Positions 42,682 to 51,281 of a DNA stretch of 64,000 bases are shown in pieces. The notes under the pieces are model-generated. The model had not been told where the DNA came from and did no database searches. It saw only the letters and a list, made by a program, of their open reading frames with translations. How positions within the stretch are numbered: the first letter of the stretch is position 1; every line of letters begins with the position of its first letter. Source of the DNA: Cyclobacteriaceae bacterium. GTDB lineage: Bacteria > Bacteroidota > Bacteroidia > Cytophagales > Cyclobacteriaceae. The translations under genes were made by a program, and so were the position numbers. The stretch is from assembly GCA_028284125.1 (NCBI GenBank), contig JANQSI010000001.1:186001-250000 (forward strand), read 5' to 3'.

Positions 42682-43469
42682 CAATTCTTGTCTTGCTGCT
42701 TACATGTTTTGTATCGAAAGCGCAAAACAATCCAGCGGATAATCTCATCAACTACGATGAACAATGGATCCACTATGGATTCCTTCTTGGTGTCCATTCA
42801 TCCAAATACGTCATTAAACATTCTGAGACTTTCACTTCTCCTGCAATGGATACGGTGCACTCGATTGTTCCAGGCAACCTGGGTGGTTTTAAGTTGGGTT
42901 TTATTGCCAACATGAAAGTAGCCCCACAACTTGATTTCAGAAGTTCCATCACAGTTGCCTTTTACGAAAATGATCTTCTCTACCGATTCACGGACAATAC
43001 CGATTTAAGAGAACTGAAAGATGCTACAATGGTGGAGTTTCCATTGCTACTTAAGTACAAATCGAATCGTCGAGGAAATGTCGCAATGTACGTTCTCGGC
43101 GGGTTTACACCTTCTTTTGAAGCAGCTTCAAAGAGCAGCAAAGAAGACGTCATAGAAAAACTGGAACTTCGTGGTTGGAACTACGCTGTTGAAATAGGTG
43201 CCGGATTTGACATCTATTATCCATTTTTTAAATTCTCGCCTGAAATACGATACTCTTACGGGTTGAGAAACATGCTAGATGGCGAAAATCAGTTTAGCCA
43301 AGGATTAAGCCGTTTGACCACACAAAATCTTACTGTTTTTCTCACATTTGAAGGTGGGCCTACACCAAAGCAAAAGCGTGGTGGAAAAATAAAAGGACAG
43401 ACATTGAGGAAATCGGGTAACAAGAGGAACAAGGCACAACGAAAGTTTAAGGGAAATAAAAATGGATAA
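42630..43469 (+). CDS. porT: PorT family type IX secretion outer-membrane protein
   Basis: A 279-residue protein with a signal peptide (hydrophobic 18-28, cleavage near SKAQ at residue 32) and an eight-stranded-barrel-like sequence ending LTTQNLTVFLTFEGG, then a 30-residue lysine-rich tail (KQKRGGKIKGQTLRKSGNKR). Placement after menG is the conserved Bacteroidota arrangement for PorT/SprT, needed for the type IX secretion system. The only ATG lies inside menG, a 52-base overlap. The basic C-terminal tail is unusual for a barrel. Confidence 0.82.
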   Translation: MQATNTGHKFNLHWRKVAILVLLLTCFVSKAQNNPADNLINYDEQWIHYGFLLGVHSSKYVIKHSETFTSPAMDTVHSIVPGNLGGFKLGFIANMKVAPQLDFRSSITVAFYENDLLYRFTDNTDLRELKDATMVEFPLLLKYKSNRRGNVAMYVLGGFTPSFEAASKSSKEDVIEKLELRGWNYAVEIGAGFDIYYPFFKFSPEIRYSYGLRNMLDGENQFSQGLSRLTTQNLTVFLTFEGGPTPKQKRGGKIKGQTLRKSGNKRNKAQRKFKGNKNG

Positions 43470-44217
43470 TCAACCGATCGCATTGATCACTGGAGCCACA
43501 AGTGGAATTGGTGAAGCTACTGCTAGAATTCTTGCTAAGAATCACAACTTGATTCTTTGCGGCAGAAGAGAAGAACGTTTAGCAAAACTTGCCGAGGAAT
43601 TGGAAACTAGCGTGACGACCCTGAGTTTTGATGTTCGTGAACGGAAGGCGGTTTTTGAATCCATCGAATCCTTGCCTTCAGAATGGAAAGAAATTGATGT
43701 ACTTGTCAATAACGCGGGCAATGCCCATGGCTTGGATTTAATTAATGAAGGGAATCCTGATGATTGGGATGCCATGATGGACATCAATGTCAAAGGACTT
43801 CTTTACGTGAGCAAAGCAATAATTCCAGGCATGGTAGCGCGCAAAAGAGGTCACATTGTGAATATTAGCTCACTGGCAGGCTTGGAAGTTTATCCAAAAG
43901 GGAATGTCTATTGCGCATCTAAGCATGCGGTTGATGCCCTTACCAAAGGAATGCGCCTGGATCTTAATGCACATGGAATCAAAGTCACTTCCGTCAATCC
44001 GGGCCTTGTTGAAACTGAATTCAGCGAGGTAAGATTCAAGGGTGACAAAGAAAAAGCTAAAAGTGTGTATCAAGGATTCACTCCATTGACAGCACATGAT
44101 GTTGCAGAAACCATTGAATTTGTATTAAGTCGACCGGACCATGTCTTGATTGGTGATGTGCTAATGTTAGCCAAAGCTCAGGCTAGTTCTACGATTGTGA
44201 ATAAAAATTCACAATAA
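43462..44217 (+). CDS. SDR family oxidoreductase (YdfG-like)
   Basis: A 251-residue classical SDR with TGATSGIGEATA near residues 9-20, NNAGNAHG near 87-94, ISSLAGLEVYPKGNVYCASKHA near 136-157 with the catalytic Ser, Tyr and Lys. It closely resembles the YdfG group (3-hydroxy acid or serine dehydrogenase). Overlaps porT by 8 bases and lies 39 bases before saccharopine dehydrogenase, so the run menG-porT-SDR is one operon. Confidence 0.9.
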   Translation: MDNQPIALITGATSGIGEATARILAKNHNLILCGRREERLAKLAEELETSVTTLSFDVRERKAVFESIESLPSEWKEIDVLVNNAGNAHGLDLINEGNPDDWDAMMDINVKGLLYVSKAIIPGMVARKRGHIVNISSLAGLEVYPKGNVYCASKHAVDALTKGMRLDLNAHGIKVTSVNPGLVETEFSEVRFKGDKEKAKSVYQGFTPLTAHDVAETIEFVLSRPDHVLIGDVLMLAKAQASSTIVNKNSQ

Positions 44218-44256
44218 GCTTTTTAATAAAATTCTGATCAATACATATTTGCCGTC

Positions 44257-45597
44257 ATGCAAAAAATCCTGGTAATCGGTGCTGGCCGATCCTCTACATC
44301 CCTAATCAATTATCTTCTTGATCATTCCAAAAAGGAAAACTGGGAATTGACCCTGGCGGAAAAAGACGTTTCCCTAGCCGAAGAAAAAATAAACGGACGT
44401 GCACAGGCAAAAGCGGTCTCCTTTGACGTATCTGATGCTGATTCTTTGAGAAAAATGGTCACTGAAAATGAGTTGATCATTTCCATGCTCCCAGCCTCAC
44501 TGCATTTAACTGTAGCAGAAAAATGTGCAGAGATTGGTCGACATCTTTTGACCGCTTCTTATCTAAATGATGAAATCAATGCATTGGCCAAGCAATTTGA
44601 AGCAAACGGCAAATTACTGATCATGGAAATGGGACTTGATCCCGGAATCGACCACATGTCAGCAATGAAAGTACTGGACCGGATCAAAGAAGAAGGGCAT
44701 GAACTGACTGCATTCGAAACATTTACAGGTGGGCTACTCGCTCCGGATGAAGAAAAAGAAAATCCATGGCAATACAAGTTCACATGGAATCCAAGGAATG
44801 TCGTAATTGCTGGACAAGGATTTGTGAAATTTATTCAGGAGGGAAGGTACAAGTACATCCCTTACCACAAACTTTTCAGAAGAACAGAAGTCATCCATAT
44901 TCCTGGGTATGGATACTTTGAAGGATATGCGAACCGAGATTCACTCAAATACCTTGATCTATATAACCTCAGAGGAATCAATACCTTGTACCGTGGCACA
45001 TTGAGAAGACCCGGATATTGCAAAGCTTGGGACGTTTTTGTTCAGTTAGGAGCAACCGACGACACTTTCGAAATGGAGAATGTGGGAGAGATGACTCATC
45101 GTCAATTTATCAATTCATTCCTTTCTTACAATCCCAATGATTCCATCGAATTGAAGCTTGCCCACTACATGAATCTCGATATGGAAGATGAGATCATGTA
45201 CAAGTTTAAATGGCTGGGCTTGTTTTCAGATGAGCCCATTGGATTGAAAAAGGGTACGCCGGCTCAAATATTAGAACACATTCTTAAGAAAAAGTGGACA
45301 CTTGACAAAACTGATCGTGACATGATTGTGATGTGGCATAAGTTCAACTACATCGAAAACGGAGAAGCTAAACAAATAGAATCTCACATGGTGGCCATTG
45401 GTGATGATGAAACAAACACGGCTATGTCAAAAACAGTTGGTCTGCCGCTCGCTATTGCTGCTAAGTTAATTCTACAGGGAAAAATCAATTTATCCGGAGT
45501 TCATATTCCAACGAGAAAAGAAATTTACAATCCAGTGCTCGAAGAACTTGAGCAACTCGGTTTTGAATTCTCAGAAAGATTGGTAGAACCTAGTTAA
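44257..45597 (+). CDS. Saccharopine dehydrogenase (glutamate-forming, LYS9-like)
   Basis: A 446-residue enzyme, the same length as fungal LYS9. The Rossmann motif KILVIGAGRSSTSLI starts at residue 3; GLDPGIDHMSAMKVLD near 126-141 and GGLLAPDEEKENPWQYKFTWNPRNVVIAG near 157-185 are family signatures. It interconverts saccharopine and aminoadipate semialdehyde plus glutamate in lysine metabolism; in bacteria a degradative role is likely. The 3' end overlaps a convergent gene by 8 bases. Confidence 0.9.
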   Translation: MQKILVIGAGRSSTSLINYLLDHSKKENWELTLAEKDVSLAEEKINGRAQAKAVSFDVSDADSLRKMVTENELIISMLPASLHLTVAEKCAEIGRHLLTASYLNDEINALAKQFEANGKLLIMEMGLDPGIDHMSAMKVLDRIKEEGHELTAFETFTGGLLAPDEEKENPWQYKFTWNPRNVVIAGQGFVKFIQEGRYKYIPYHKLFRRTEVIHIPGYGYFEGYANRDSLKYLDLYNLRGINTLYRGTLRRPGYCKAWDVFVQLGATDDTFEMENVGEMTHRQFINSFLSYNPNDSIELKLAHYMNLDMEDEIMYKFKWLGLFSDEPIGLKKGTPAQILEHILKKKWTLDKTDRDMIVMWHKFNYIENGEAKQIESHMVAIGDDETNTAMSKTVGLPLAIAAKLILQGKINLSGVHIPTRKEIYNPVLEELEQLGFEFSERLVEPS

Positions 45598-46216
45598 TCA
45601 CGTGAGCCTGAACCACAGAATCAATTTCTGCCATCACAGCGTCAATCGCTGATATATCATTTTGTAAGTGTTCCTCAATAATTCTGTTTAGGTGAGAAGC
45701 AATTTTCATTTCCTCCTCTTTTTGATCACCACGGGCATACTTAATGGAGTTTTGCAAGTGCTCCATTGCATAATGAAGCGTCTTATCAGCTTCGTCTTGT
45801 TTGCCTTCTTTTATCAACTGTTCTGAAACCCGCAATGAGGCAAAAGCCAAAGAATTCATTGCGTCCGCGAAAGCCTCGTACATGAGATCATCGTTTACAT
45901 CCTCCGCTTTTATGTGTGCTTCTATCGCTTCAAGATCATGAATAGCTACTTCTATTGCCTGCATACTAACCTCATCACCGTCTTTTTCTAACAACTTCAT
46001 AAGCGCAATAGCATCCTCTAGAAACTCGATTGCCGCTAATCGCTTGTGATCATGAAGATACCGATCTGCAGAATTGATCAAAAGATCTGGTTCAACTGCA
46101 AGTTCAGTAATCTGAGGATGTTCCTCATTTCTTTCCCTAGTGATTTTCAAGTAAACAGTAATGCCTGTTAGAATAACAACAAGGAAAAGGATGTAATAAA
46201 TGTTTTTGGTCTTCAT
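45590..46216 (-). CDS. Membrane-anchored helical protein
   Basis: A 208-residue protein with one N-terminal transmembrane helix (about 6-23) and an otherwise long acidic helical region (about 40-205) made of TPR-like or coiled helices (AAIEFLEDAIALMKLLEKDGDE; DKTLHYAMEHLQNSIKYARGDQ). The bulk is expected in the periplasm. No known family recognised. It sits 42 bases downstream of rnhA on the same strand and could be co-transcribed. Confidence 0.7.
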   Translation of the reverse strand: MKTKNIYYILFLVVILTGITVYLKITRERNEEHPQITELAVEPDLLINSADRYLHDHKRLAAIEFLEDAIALMKLLEKDGDEVSMQAIEVAIHDLEAIEAHIKAEDVNDDLMYEAFADAMNSLAFASLRVSEQLIKEGKQDEADKTLHYAMEHLQNSIKYARGDQKEEEMKIASHLNRIIEEHLQNDISAIDAVMAEIDSVVQAHVIN

Positions 46217-46258
46217 ATTAGTTGGTTGAAACAGACAATTTCCACTCTCTAAGTTAAA

Positions 46259-46714
46259 TTATCCACTATTTCTTTCAAAAACTTCGTCTTTAAGTAAATG
46301 GTTTCCTTCTGCAGCTTCAACGGCTAATTGATCACATCGTTCGTTTTCAGGATGTCCGGCATGTCCTTTGATCCATTCGAAGTGAACATTGTGAGGTGCT
46401 GCAGCCTTTAAATAACGTTCCCAAAGATCTTGGTTTTTTTTGCCTTTGAATCCTTTTTTGACCCAGCCATCCAACCATCCCTTTGAAACGGCATCCACAA
46501 CGTATTTGCTGTCAGAAACCACTTTCACGTTCCATTTAGGCTTTTTGATTGCTTCTAACCCAACGATAACAGCCAATAACTCCATTCGATTGTTGGTTGT
46601 CAATCGAAACCCCTGAGAGATTTCTTTTTCCTTGTCCTTAAATCGCAAAATGGTTCCATACCCACCTGGTCCCGGATTTCCTTTCGCAGCTCCGTCTGTA
46701 TAAATCGTGATCAT
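46259..46714 (-). CDS. rnhA: Ribonuclease HI
   Basis: A 151-residue RNase HI. The catalytic DEDD set is visible: Asp in IYTDGAAKGNPGPGGYG, Glu in NNRMELLAVIVGLEAI, Asp in VVSDSKYVVDAV, and Asp in HPENERCDQLA with the preceding His of GHAGH. The basic protrusion WLDGWVKKGFKGKKNQDLW is present. It removes RNA from RNA-DNA hybrids. The ATG overlaps the marC stop (ATGA), so the two are coupled. Confidence 0.95.
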   Translation of the reverse strand: MITIYTDGAAKGNPGPGGYGTILRFKDKEKEISQGFRLTTNNRMELLAVIVGLEAIKKPKWNVKVVSDSKYVVDAVSKGWLDGWVKKGFKGKKNQDLWERYLKAAAPHNVHFEWIKGHAGHPENERCDQLAVEAAEGNHLLKDEVFERNSG

Positions 46715-47280
46715 ACTAACACGTGATTTTTAAAGATCTTAATGGCAATTGAAAGTAGTACAATCCCAAAAACTTTACGTAAAATATTGAAGCCTGCCTT
46801 CCCAATTTTTTTCTCCAGCCATCCACTTGTTTTCAACACGAGGTACACAAAAGCAAGATTGACCACTACTCCTACCAAAATATTGGCAGTGGAGAATTCA
46901 ACTTTCAATGATATCAAAGTGGTCATGGTTCCCGCTCCGGCAATTAAGGGAAACGCCAGTGGAACAACCGAAGCACTTGCGGACTCCTCAGGGTCCGATT
47001 TGAATAATTGCATGCCGAGCACCATTTCCATCCCAATCAGGAACATCACAACTGCTCCGGCTATTGCAAATGAGGCAATATCAATCCCTAGCAGTCCTAA
47101 AATACTTTCGCCAATAAATAGGAATGCCACCATAATCACGCCTGAAACTATGGTTGCTTTCCCAGACTGAATATGCCCGAATTTTTTTCTCAGATCAATG
47201 ATTATTGGGATACTTCCCAAAATATCAATGACTGAAAAAAGGATCAGTGATACCGACAGGATTTCCTTGAAATTCAACAT
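46711..47280 (-). CDS. MarC family integral membrane protein
   Basis: A 189-residue protein with six hydrophobic helices, family signature LFSVIDILGSIPIIIDL near residues 17-33, and PLAFPLIAGAGTMTTLISL near 106-124. MarC members are of uncertain transport function; resistance roles are not supported. It is upstream of rnhA with an ATGA overlap. Confidence 0.9.
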   Translation of the reverse strand: MLNFKEILSVSLILFSVIDILGSIPIIIDLRKKFGHIQSGKATIVSGVIMVAFLFIGESILGLLGIDIASFAIAGAVVMFLIGMEMVLGMQLFKSDPEESASASVVPLAFPLIAGAGTMTTLISLKVEFSTANILVGVVVNLAFVYLVLKTSGWLEKKIGKAGFNILRKVFGIVLLSIAIKIFKNHVLV

Positions 47281-47433
47281 TTGAGGCCTTATTTATTTTT
47301 TTAACACAAAACTAATCTGAATGATGACCGTTTTAGTATAAATTTTATTCACTTTGCAGAAACTAAATCGGCACTGAATAAGTCTTTCAGTAGAAAACCT
47401 TCCACTTATAAAGATCATTTTAAAAAATAGCTA

Positions 47434-48741
47434 ATGAAGCAAGTATTCGTTTATGTCTATGCCTTGATTTTTTCAACCATGACATTTGCCCAAAAAGGGT
47501 GGACATGGCCTGAAGATGAAGCGTTAAAAAATACGGCAATTGAAAAGGAGGCATATTATAAGGTTTTAATTGCACAAAGTAAGCATGAAGAGGCCATGCA
47601 ACCACTTAACTGGTTGTACACTAACAATCCGGAATTGAACCCGTCCATCTACATTAATGGGGTTAAAACAATCAATAATATTATTAAAGCAGGAGTTGAT
47701 GCGGAAAGAAAAGTTCGCCTTCAAGATTCAATTCTCTGGATGTATGACATGAGAATCGAGCATTTTGATAATGATGCTTCGATAATGGATAGAAAAGTAT
47801 ATGAAGCTTTTCGGATGTACTACAACAAGAAAGATAAATACCCACTTCTAGCCGATCTATATGCCAAAGCCTACGAAATGAATGGCCCAGATATTTCGTA
47901 CTTCAACCTGAATACCTACATGATGTTGGCAAGTAATTACTATAAGACCAACCCTACCGAAATGCCAGCAGAAAAAGTTCTCGACGTGCACACTCAGATT
48001 TCTGATATCATTGAGCAAAAGAGAAAATCTGGCGGAAATATCGAGCGTTTAGATAAAGAACAGGCCAAAGTGGATGGATTCCTTGGATCCATAAGTGATG
48101 TATTGAATTGCGAGTTTATTGAGAACCAATTGGTCCCAAAATTCAGAGAAAATGCTGATGACATCAGTACTGCTAAAAAGATATTTACTTATTCAGTTCG
48201 AGCGAAATGTACCGATCAACCGTATTTTCTTGAAGCAAGCGAAACTGTCTACGCATCGCAACCAACATTCGAATTAGCTAAAGTGCTAGCAAGCAAATAT
48301 CTCGTGAATGGTGAGTATGAAAAATCCATGCAGTACAACACCAAAGCATTGGAGTTAACAACTAAAAATGAGGAAAAATCAGCTGTTTTGCTGGGATTGG
48401 CTTCAGCCTCTAATAAGTTAGGACGGAAAATAATCGCAAGAAAACACGCACGAGAGGCTCTGAGTTTTGTCCCGAACAACCCTGCGGCCTTCAACTTAAT
48501 TGGAAACTTATATTTTACGAGCTTCAATGAATGCCAGGCCGGAGAGAGTAGAGTGATAGATCGAGCGATTTATCTGGCAGCATATAAAATGTATGAGCGC
48601 GCCGGAAATACAGAACAGATGAAAGCATCTAAAGAGCAGTTTCCATCCATTGAAGAAATTTTCAATGAAAACTACGAAGAAGGACAAACGATCACAGTTG
48701 GATGTTGGATCAACGAAACGGTAACGATTCAAAGAAGATAG
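47434..48741 (+). CDS. Secreted TPR-repeat protein
   Basis: A 435-residue protein with a signal peptide ending MTFAQ (residue 20). The body is helical; TPR-like repeats lie near residues 265-365 (FELAKVLASKYLVNGEYEKSMQYNTKAL; AVLLGLASASNKLGRKIIARKHAREALSFVPNNPAAFNLIG). Expected in the periplasm or outer membrane. Function unknown. It ends two bases before the convergent aroQ stop. Confidence 0.8.
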   Translation: MKQVFVYVYALIFSTMTFAQKGWTWPEDEALKNTAIEKEAYYKVLIAQSKHEEAMQPLNWLYTNNPELNPSIYINGVKTINNIIKAGVDAERKVRLQDSILWMYDMRIEHFDNDASIMDRKVYEAFRMYYNKKDKYPLLADLYAKAYEMNGPDISYFNLNTYMMLASNYYKTNPTEMPAEKVLDVHTQISDIIEQKRKSGGNIERLDKEQAKVDGFLGSISDVLNCEFIENQLVPKFRENADDISTAKKIFTYSVRAKCTDQPYFLEASETVYASQPTFELAKVLASKYLVNGEYEKSMQYNTKALELTTKNEEKSAVLLGLASASNKLGRKIIARKHAREALSFVPNNPAAFNLIGNLYFTSFNECQAGESRVIDRAIYLAAYKMYERAGNTEQMKASKEQFPSIEEIFNENYEEGQTITVGCWINETVTIQRR

Positions 48742-48743
48742 TA

Positions 48744-49160
48744 TCAACCAACAAAGTGTTCTATGCCAATTGCATAGCCTTCCAATCCCATTCCGTTGAT
48801 CGATCCAGCACAAACTTCACTGACGTAGCTTTTCTGTCTGAAATCTTCTCGTTCAGCTAAGTTTGAAATATGCACTTCAAAAACAGGTGTTGTAATTGCA
48901 GAGATTGCATCTCTCAAAGCAATTGAGGTATGCGTATAGCCGCCGGGATTGAAAACGATTCCATTAAAATCAAAACCTACTTCGTGCAACTTATCAATGA
49001 GTACTCCTTCATGATTCGATTGAAAATACTCGAGATCATGATCATTAAACCGATCTTTCAATGTCTTGAAATAGTCCTCAAACGTTTCACTACCGTAAAT
49101 CTCAGGCTCACGCTTTCCAAGTAGATTTAGATTTGGTCCATTTAGTATCAGTATCTTCAA
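48744..49160 (-). CDS. aroQ: 3-dehydroquinate dehydratase, type II
   Basis: A 138-residue type II dehydroquinase. NGPNLNLLGKREPEIYG near 6-22 carries the lid Arg and catalytic Tyr; NPGGYTHTSIALRDAI near 72-87; VHISNLAEREDFRQKSYVSEVCAG near 96-119. It performs the third shikimate step. The start is TTG at 49160, placed by the conserved KILILNGPNLNLLG. Divergent from xerD, a frequent arrangement in Bacteroidota. Confidence 0.95.
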   Translation of the reverse strand: MKILILNGPNLNLLGKREPEIYGSETFEDYFKTLKDRFNDHDLEYFQSNHEGVLIDKLHEVGFDFNGIVFNPGGYTHTSIALRDAISAITTPVFEVHISNLAEREDFRQKSYVSEVCAGSINGMGLEGYAIGIEHFVG

Positions 49161-49164
49161 ATTG

Positions 49165-49241
49165 GTTGATTGGTTAAATAGTTGATTGGTTAACTTGGTG
49201 ATTATTGTTTACGAAGATATCTAATTAACTATTTAACTAAT
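49165..49241. repeat. Direct and inverted repeats between aroQ and xerD
   Basis: GTTGATTGGTTAA occurs at 49165-49177 and 49181-49193 (16-base period). ATTGGTTAAATAGTTGATT (49169-49187) is also an inverted repeat of AATTAACTATTTAACTAAT (49223-49241) with two mismatches. The segment separates two genes that both start with TTG and must hold both their promoters. Confidence 0.55.
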
Positions 49242-49263
49242 AACTAGTCAACTAACTAACAAT

Positions 49264-50163
49264 TTGTCCTGGGACGCATACACCAAACAATTTAAAAGCT
49301 ACCTGAAATTGGAGCGGTCTTTAGCTCCAAACTCAGTGGACGCCTACTTATCAGATATTGGTAAGCTACAGGAATTTCTAACCATAAATGAACGGGATAC
49401 TCCACCAACTAAAATCGTTCAACAAGACCTGATAGATTTTATTGAATTCATCAATGAATTGGGAATGTCACCCTATTCACAGGCCAGAATGGTTTCCGGA
49501 TTGAAAGCTTTCTTTCGCTTTTTGATTTATGAAGAAGTGATCACCAAAGATCCATCTGAGCTACTAGAAGCTCCGAAATTGGGACGCAAACTTCCCGATA
49601 CACTGGATTTTCCGGAAATTGAACAACTGCTCGCTGCGATTGATTTATCCAAACCAGAAGGAACAAGAAACCGAGCTATGCTTGAAACACTGTATAGTTC
49701 CGGCCTTCGCGTTTCGGAATTGATTGAACTCAAGATCAGCAACATCCATGAAGAAATTGGCTTTCTTAAAGTAGTTGGAAAAGGCAGCAAAGAACGATTG
49801 GTTCCTATTGGAAGAGAGGCTCTAAAACACATCAGATTGTACCGTGATCATGTCCGAATACATATCCCTGTACAGTCTGGTTTCGAAGATCATCTTTTCT
49901 TAAACAGAAGAGGAAAAAGCCTGACTCGCGTGATGATTTTCACCATCATCAAAAATCTGAGTGCCCAAATTGGTTTGAAGAAAAACATCAGTCCTCACAC
50001 ATTTCGTCATAGTTTTGCAACACATCTGATTGAAGGTGGAGCCGACCTGAGAGCTGTGCAAGAGATGCTGGGACATGAATCTATAACTACAACAGAAATC
50101 TACACACATCTGGATCGGGACTACCTAAAACAGGTTATAAAAGAATTTCATCCACGAAGTTGA
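49264..50163 (+). CDS. xerD: Tyrosine recombinase XerD
   Basis: A 299-residue site-specific recombinase. The N-terminal SAM-like domain (about 1-90) precedes the catalytic domain with Arg in LYSSGLRVSELIEL near 148, the HTFRHSFATHLIEGGADLRAVQEMLGHES block near 245-273, and the nucleophile Tyr in TTEIYTHLD near 279. With aroQ and pyrD as neighbours it is the chromosomal dif recombinase rather than a mobile integrase. TTG start at 49264. The stop TGA overlaps the pyrD ATG by one base. Confidence 0.93.
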   Translation: MSWDAYTKQFKSYLKLERSLAPNSVDAYLSDIGKLQEFLTINERDTPPTKIVQQDLIDFIEFINELGMSPYSQARMVSGLKAFFRFLIYEEVITKDPSELLEAPKLGRKLPDTLDFPEIEQLLAAIDLSKPEGTRNRAMLETLYSSGLRVSELIELKISNIHEEIGFLKVVGKGSKERLVPIGREALKHIRLYRDHVRIHIPVQSGFEDHLFLNRRGKSLTRVMIFTIIKNLSAQIGLKKNISPHTFRHSFATHLIEGGADLRAVQEMLGHESITTTEIYTHLDRDYLKQVIKEFHPRS

Positions 50164-51194
50164 TGTACAAACTCTTAAAGCCTTTCCTCTTCTTACTCAA
50201 CCCTGAAAGTGCGCATGCTTTTACTACCAGGCTCCTTCGAATCACACTCAAAATTCCACTAGGAAAAGGATTGATCAATCTCTTTTTCAATTACCAACTT
50301 CCAGCGTTGGAAAAAGAATTGTTCGGAATAAAATTCAAAAACCCAGTCGGGCTCGCTGCAGGGTTTGATAAAAATGCAGAATTGATTGATGACTTTTCTA
50401 ACCTTGGCTTTGGCTTTATAGAAATTGGAACCATTACACCAAAGGCTCAGCATGGTAATGATCAACCCAGATTGTTTCGACTGAAAAAGGATCGAGCCTT
50501 AATCAACAGAATGGGTTTTAACAATGATGGAGTTGAAGCAGCAGTCGAACGGTTGAAGAAGAGAAAATCTAATGTGATCGTTGGAGGTAACATCGGTAAG
50601 AACAAAGTGACTTCCAACGAAAATGCTAAAGACGATTATTTGAAATGCTTCCATGCGCTGAAAGATCATGTCGATTATTTTGTGGTAAATGTGAGTTCAC
50701 CTAACACTCCTGGACTTAGAGAACTACAGGAAAAAGAACCTTTGAAAGCACTGCTTGCATCTCTGCTTGAAGAAAACCTTAATTCAGAGGCGAATAAACC
50801 GATCCTTCTCAAAATAGCGCCAGATCTTGAAGAACCACAGTTGGACGACATCCTTGAAATAACTTCAGAATTGAATCTTGATGGACTGATAATTTCAAAT
50901 ACTACCATCGATCGAACCGGATTGAAAACATCTGACGCTAACCTGGAGCAAATTGGAAATGGTGGTCTAAGTGGAGCGCCAGTACTCAAAAAATCAAATC
51001 AAGTTTTACGGTATATCCGAGAAAAAAACTCCAAAGTTCCAATTATAGCCGTGGGCGGAATTATGAGCCCTCAAGACGCTTTGTCAAAAATTGAAGCTGG
51101 AGCAGATCTTGTCCAAATCTATACGGGACTAGTCTATGAAGGACCTGGTCTGGTTAAAAGGATTAATAAAGCGTTGGCAAGTCGTTTGAACTAG
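50163..51194 (+). CDS. pyrD: Quinone-dependent dihydroorotate dehydrogenase
   Basis: A 343-residue class 2 enzyme. N-terminal membrane-associating helices (LKPFLFLLNPESAHAFTTRLL) precede the FMN barrel: NPVGLAAGFDKNAEL near 61-75, FIEIGTITPKAQHGNDQPRLFRL near 87-109, NVSSPNTPGLRELQ with the catalytic Ser near 177-190, and GGIMSPQDALSKIEAGADLVQIYTGLVYEGP. It feeds electrons to menaquinone. The ATG at 50163 touches the xerD stop. Confidence 0.95.
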   Translation: MYKLLKPFLFLLNPESAHAFTTRLLRITLKIPLGKGLINLFFNYQLPALEKELFGIKFKNPVGLAAGFDKNAELIDDFSNLGFGFIEIGTITPKAQHGNDQPRLFRLKKDRALINRMGFNNDGVEAAVERLKKRKSNVIVGGNIGKNKVTSNENAKDDYLKCFHALKDHVDYFVVNVSSPNTPGLRELQEKEPLKALLASLLEENLNSEANKPILLKIAPDLEEPQLDDILEITSELNLDGLIISNTTIDRTGLKTSDANLEQIGNGGLSGAPVLKKSNQVLRYIREKNSKVPIIAVGGIMSPQDALSKIEAGADLVQIYTGLVYEGPGLVKRINKALASRLN

Positions 51195-51281
51195 CCTCGA
51201 TCTCCATTACTTTTGAGCTCAGATAGAAATCGTAAATCACCTAACTCACTTACTACTTAATAAACTAACGAGTCGAAAAGT

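Noticed and set aside
46742-47170. 142-codon plus-strand open frame
   Set aside because: Antisense to MarC; no start context or homology-like pattern.
49264-50163. Possibility that the tyrosine recombinase is a mobile-element integrase
   Set aside because: Neighbours are aroQ, pyrD and ftsK, length and motifs fit XerD, and no attachment sites or cargo genes are seen.
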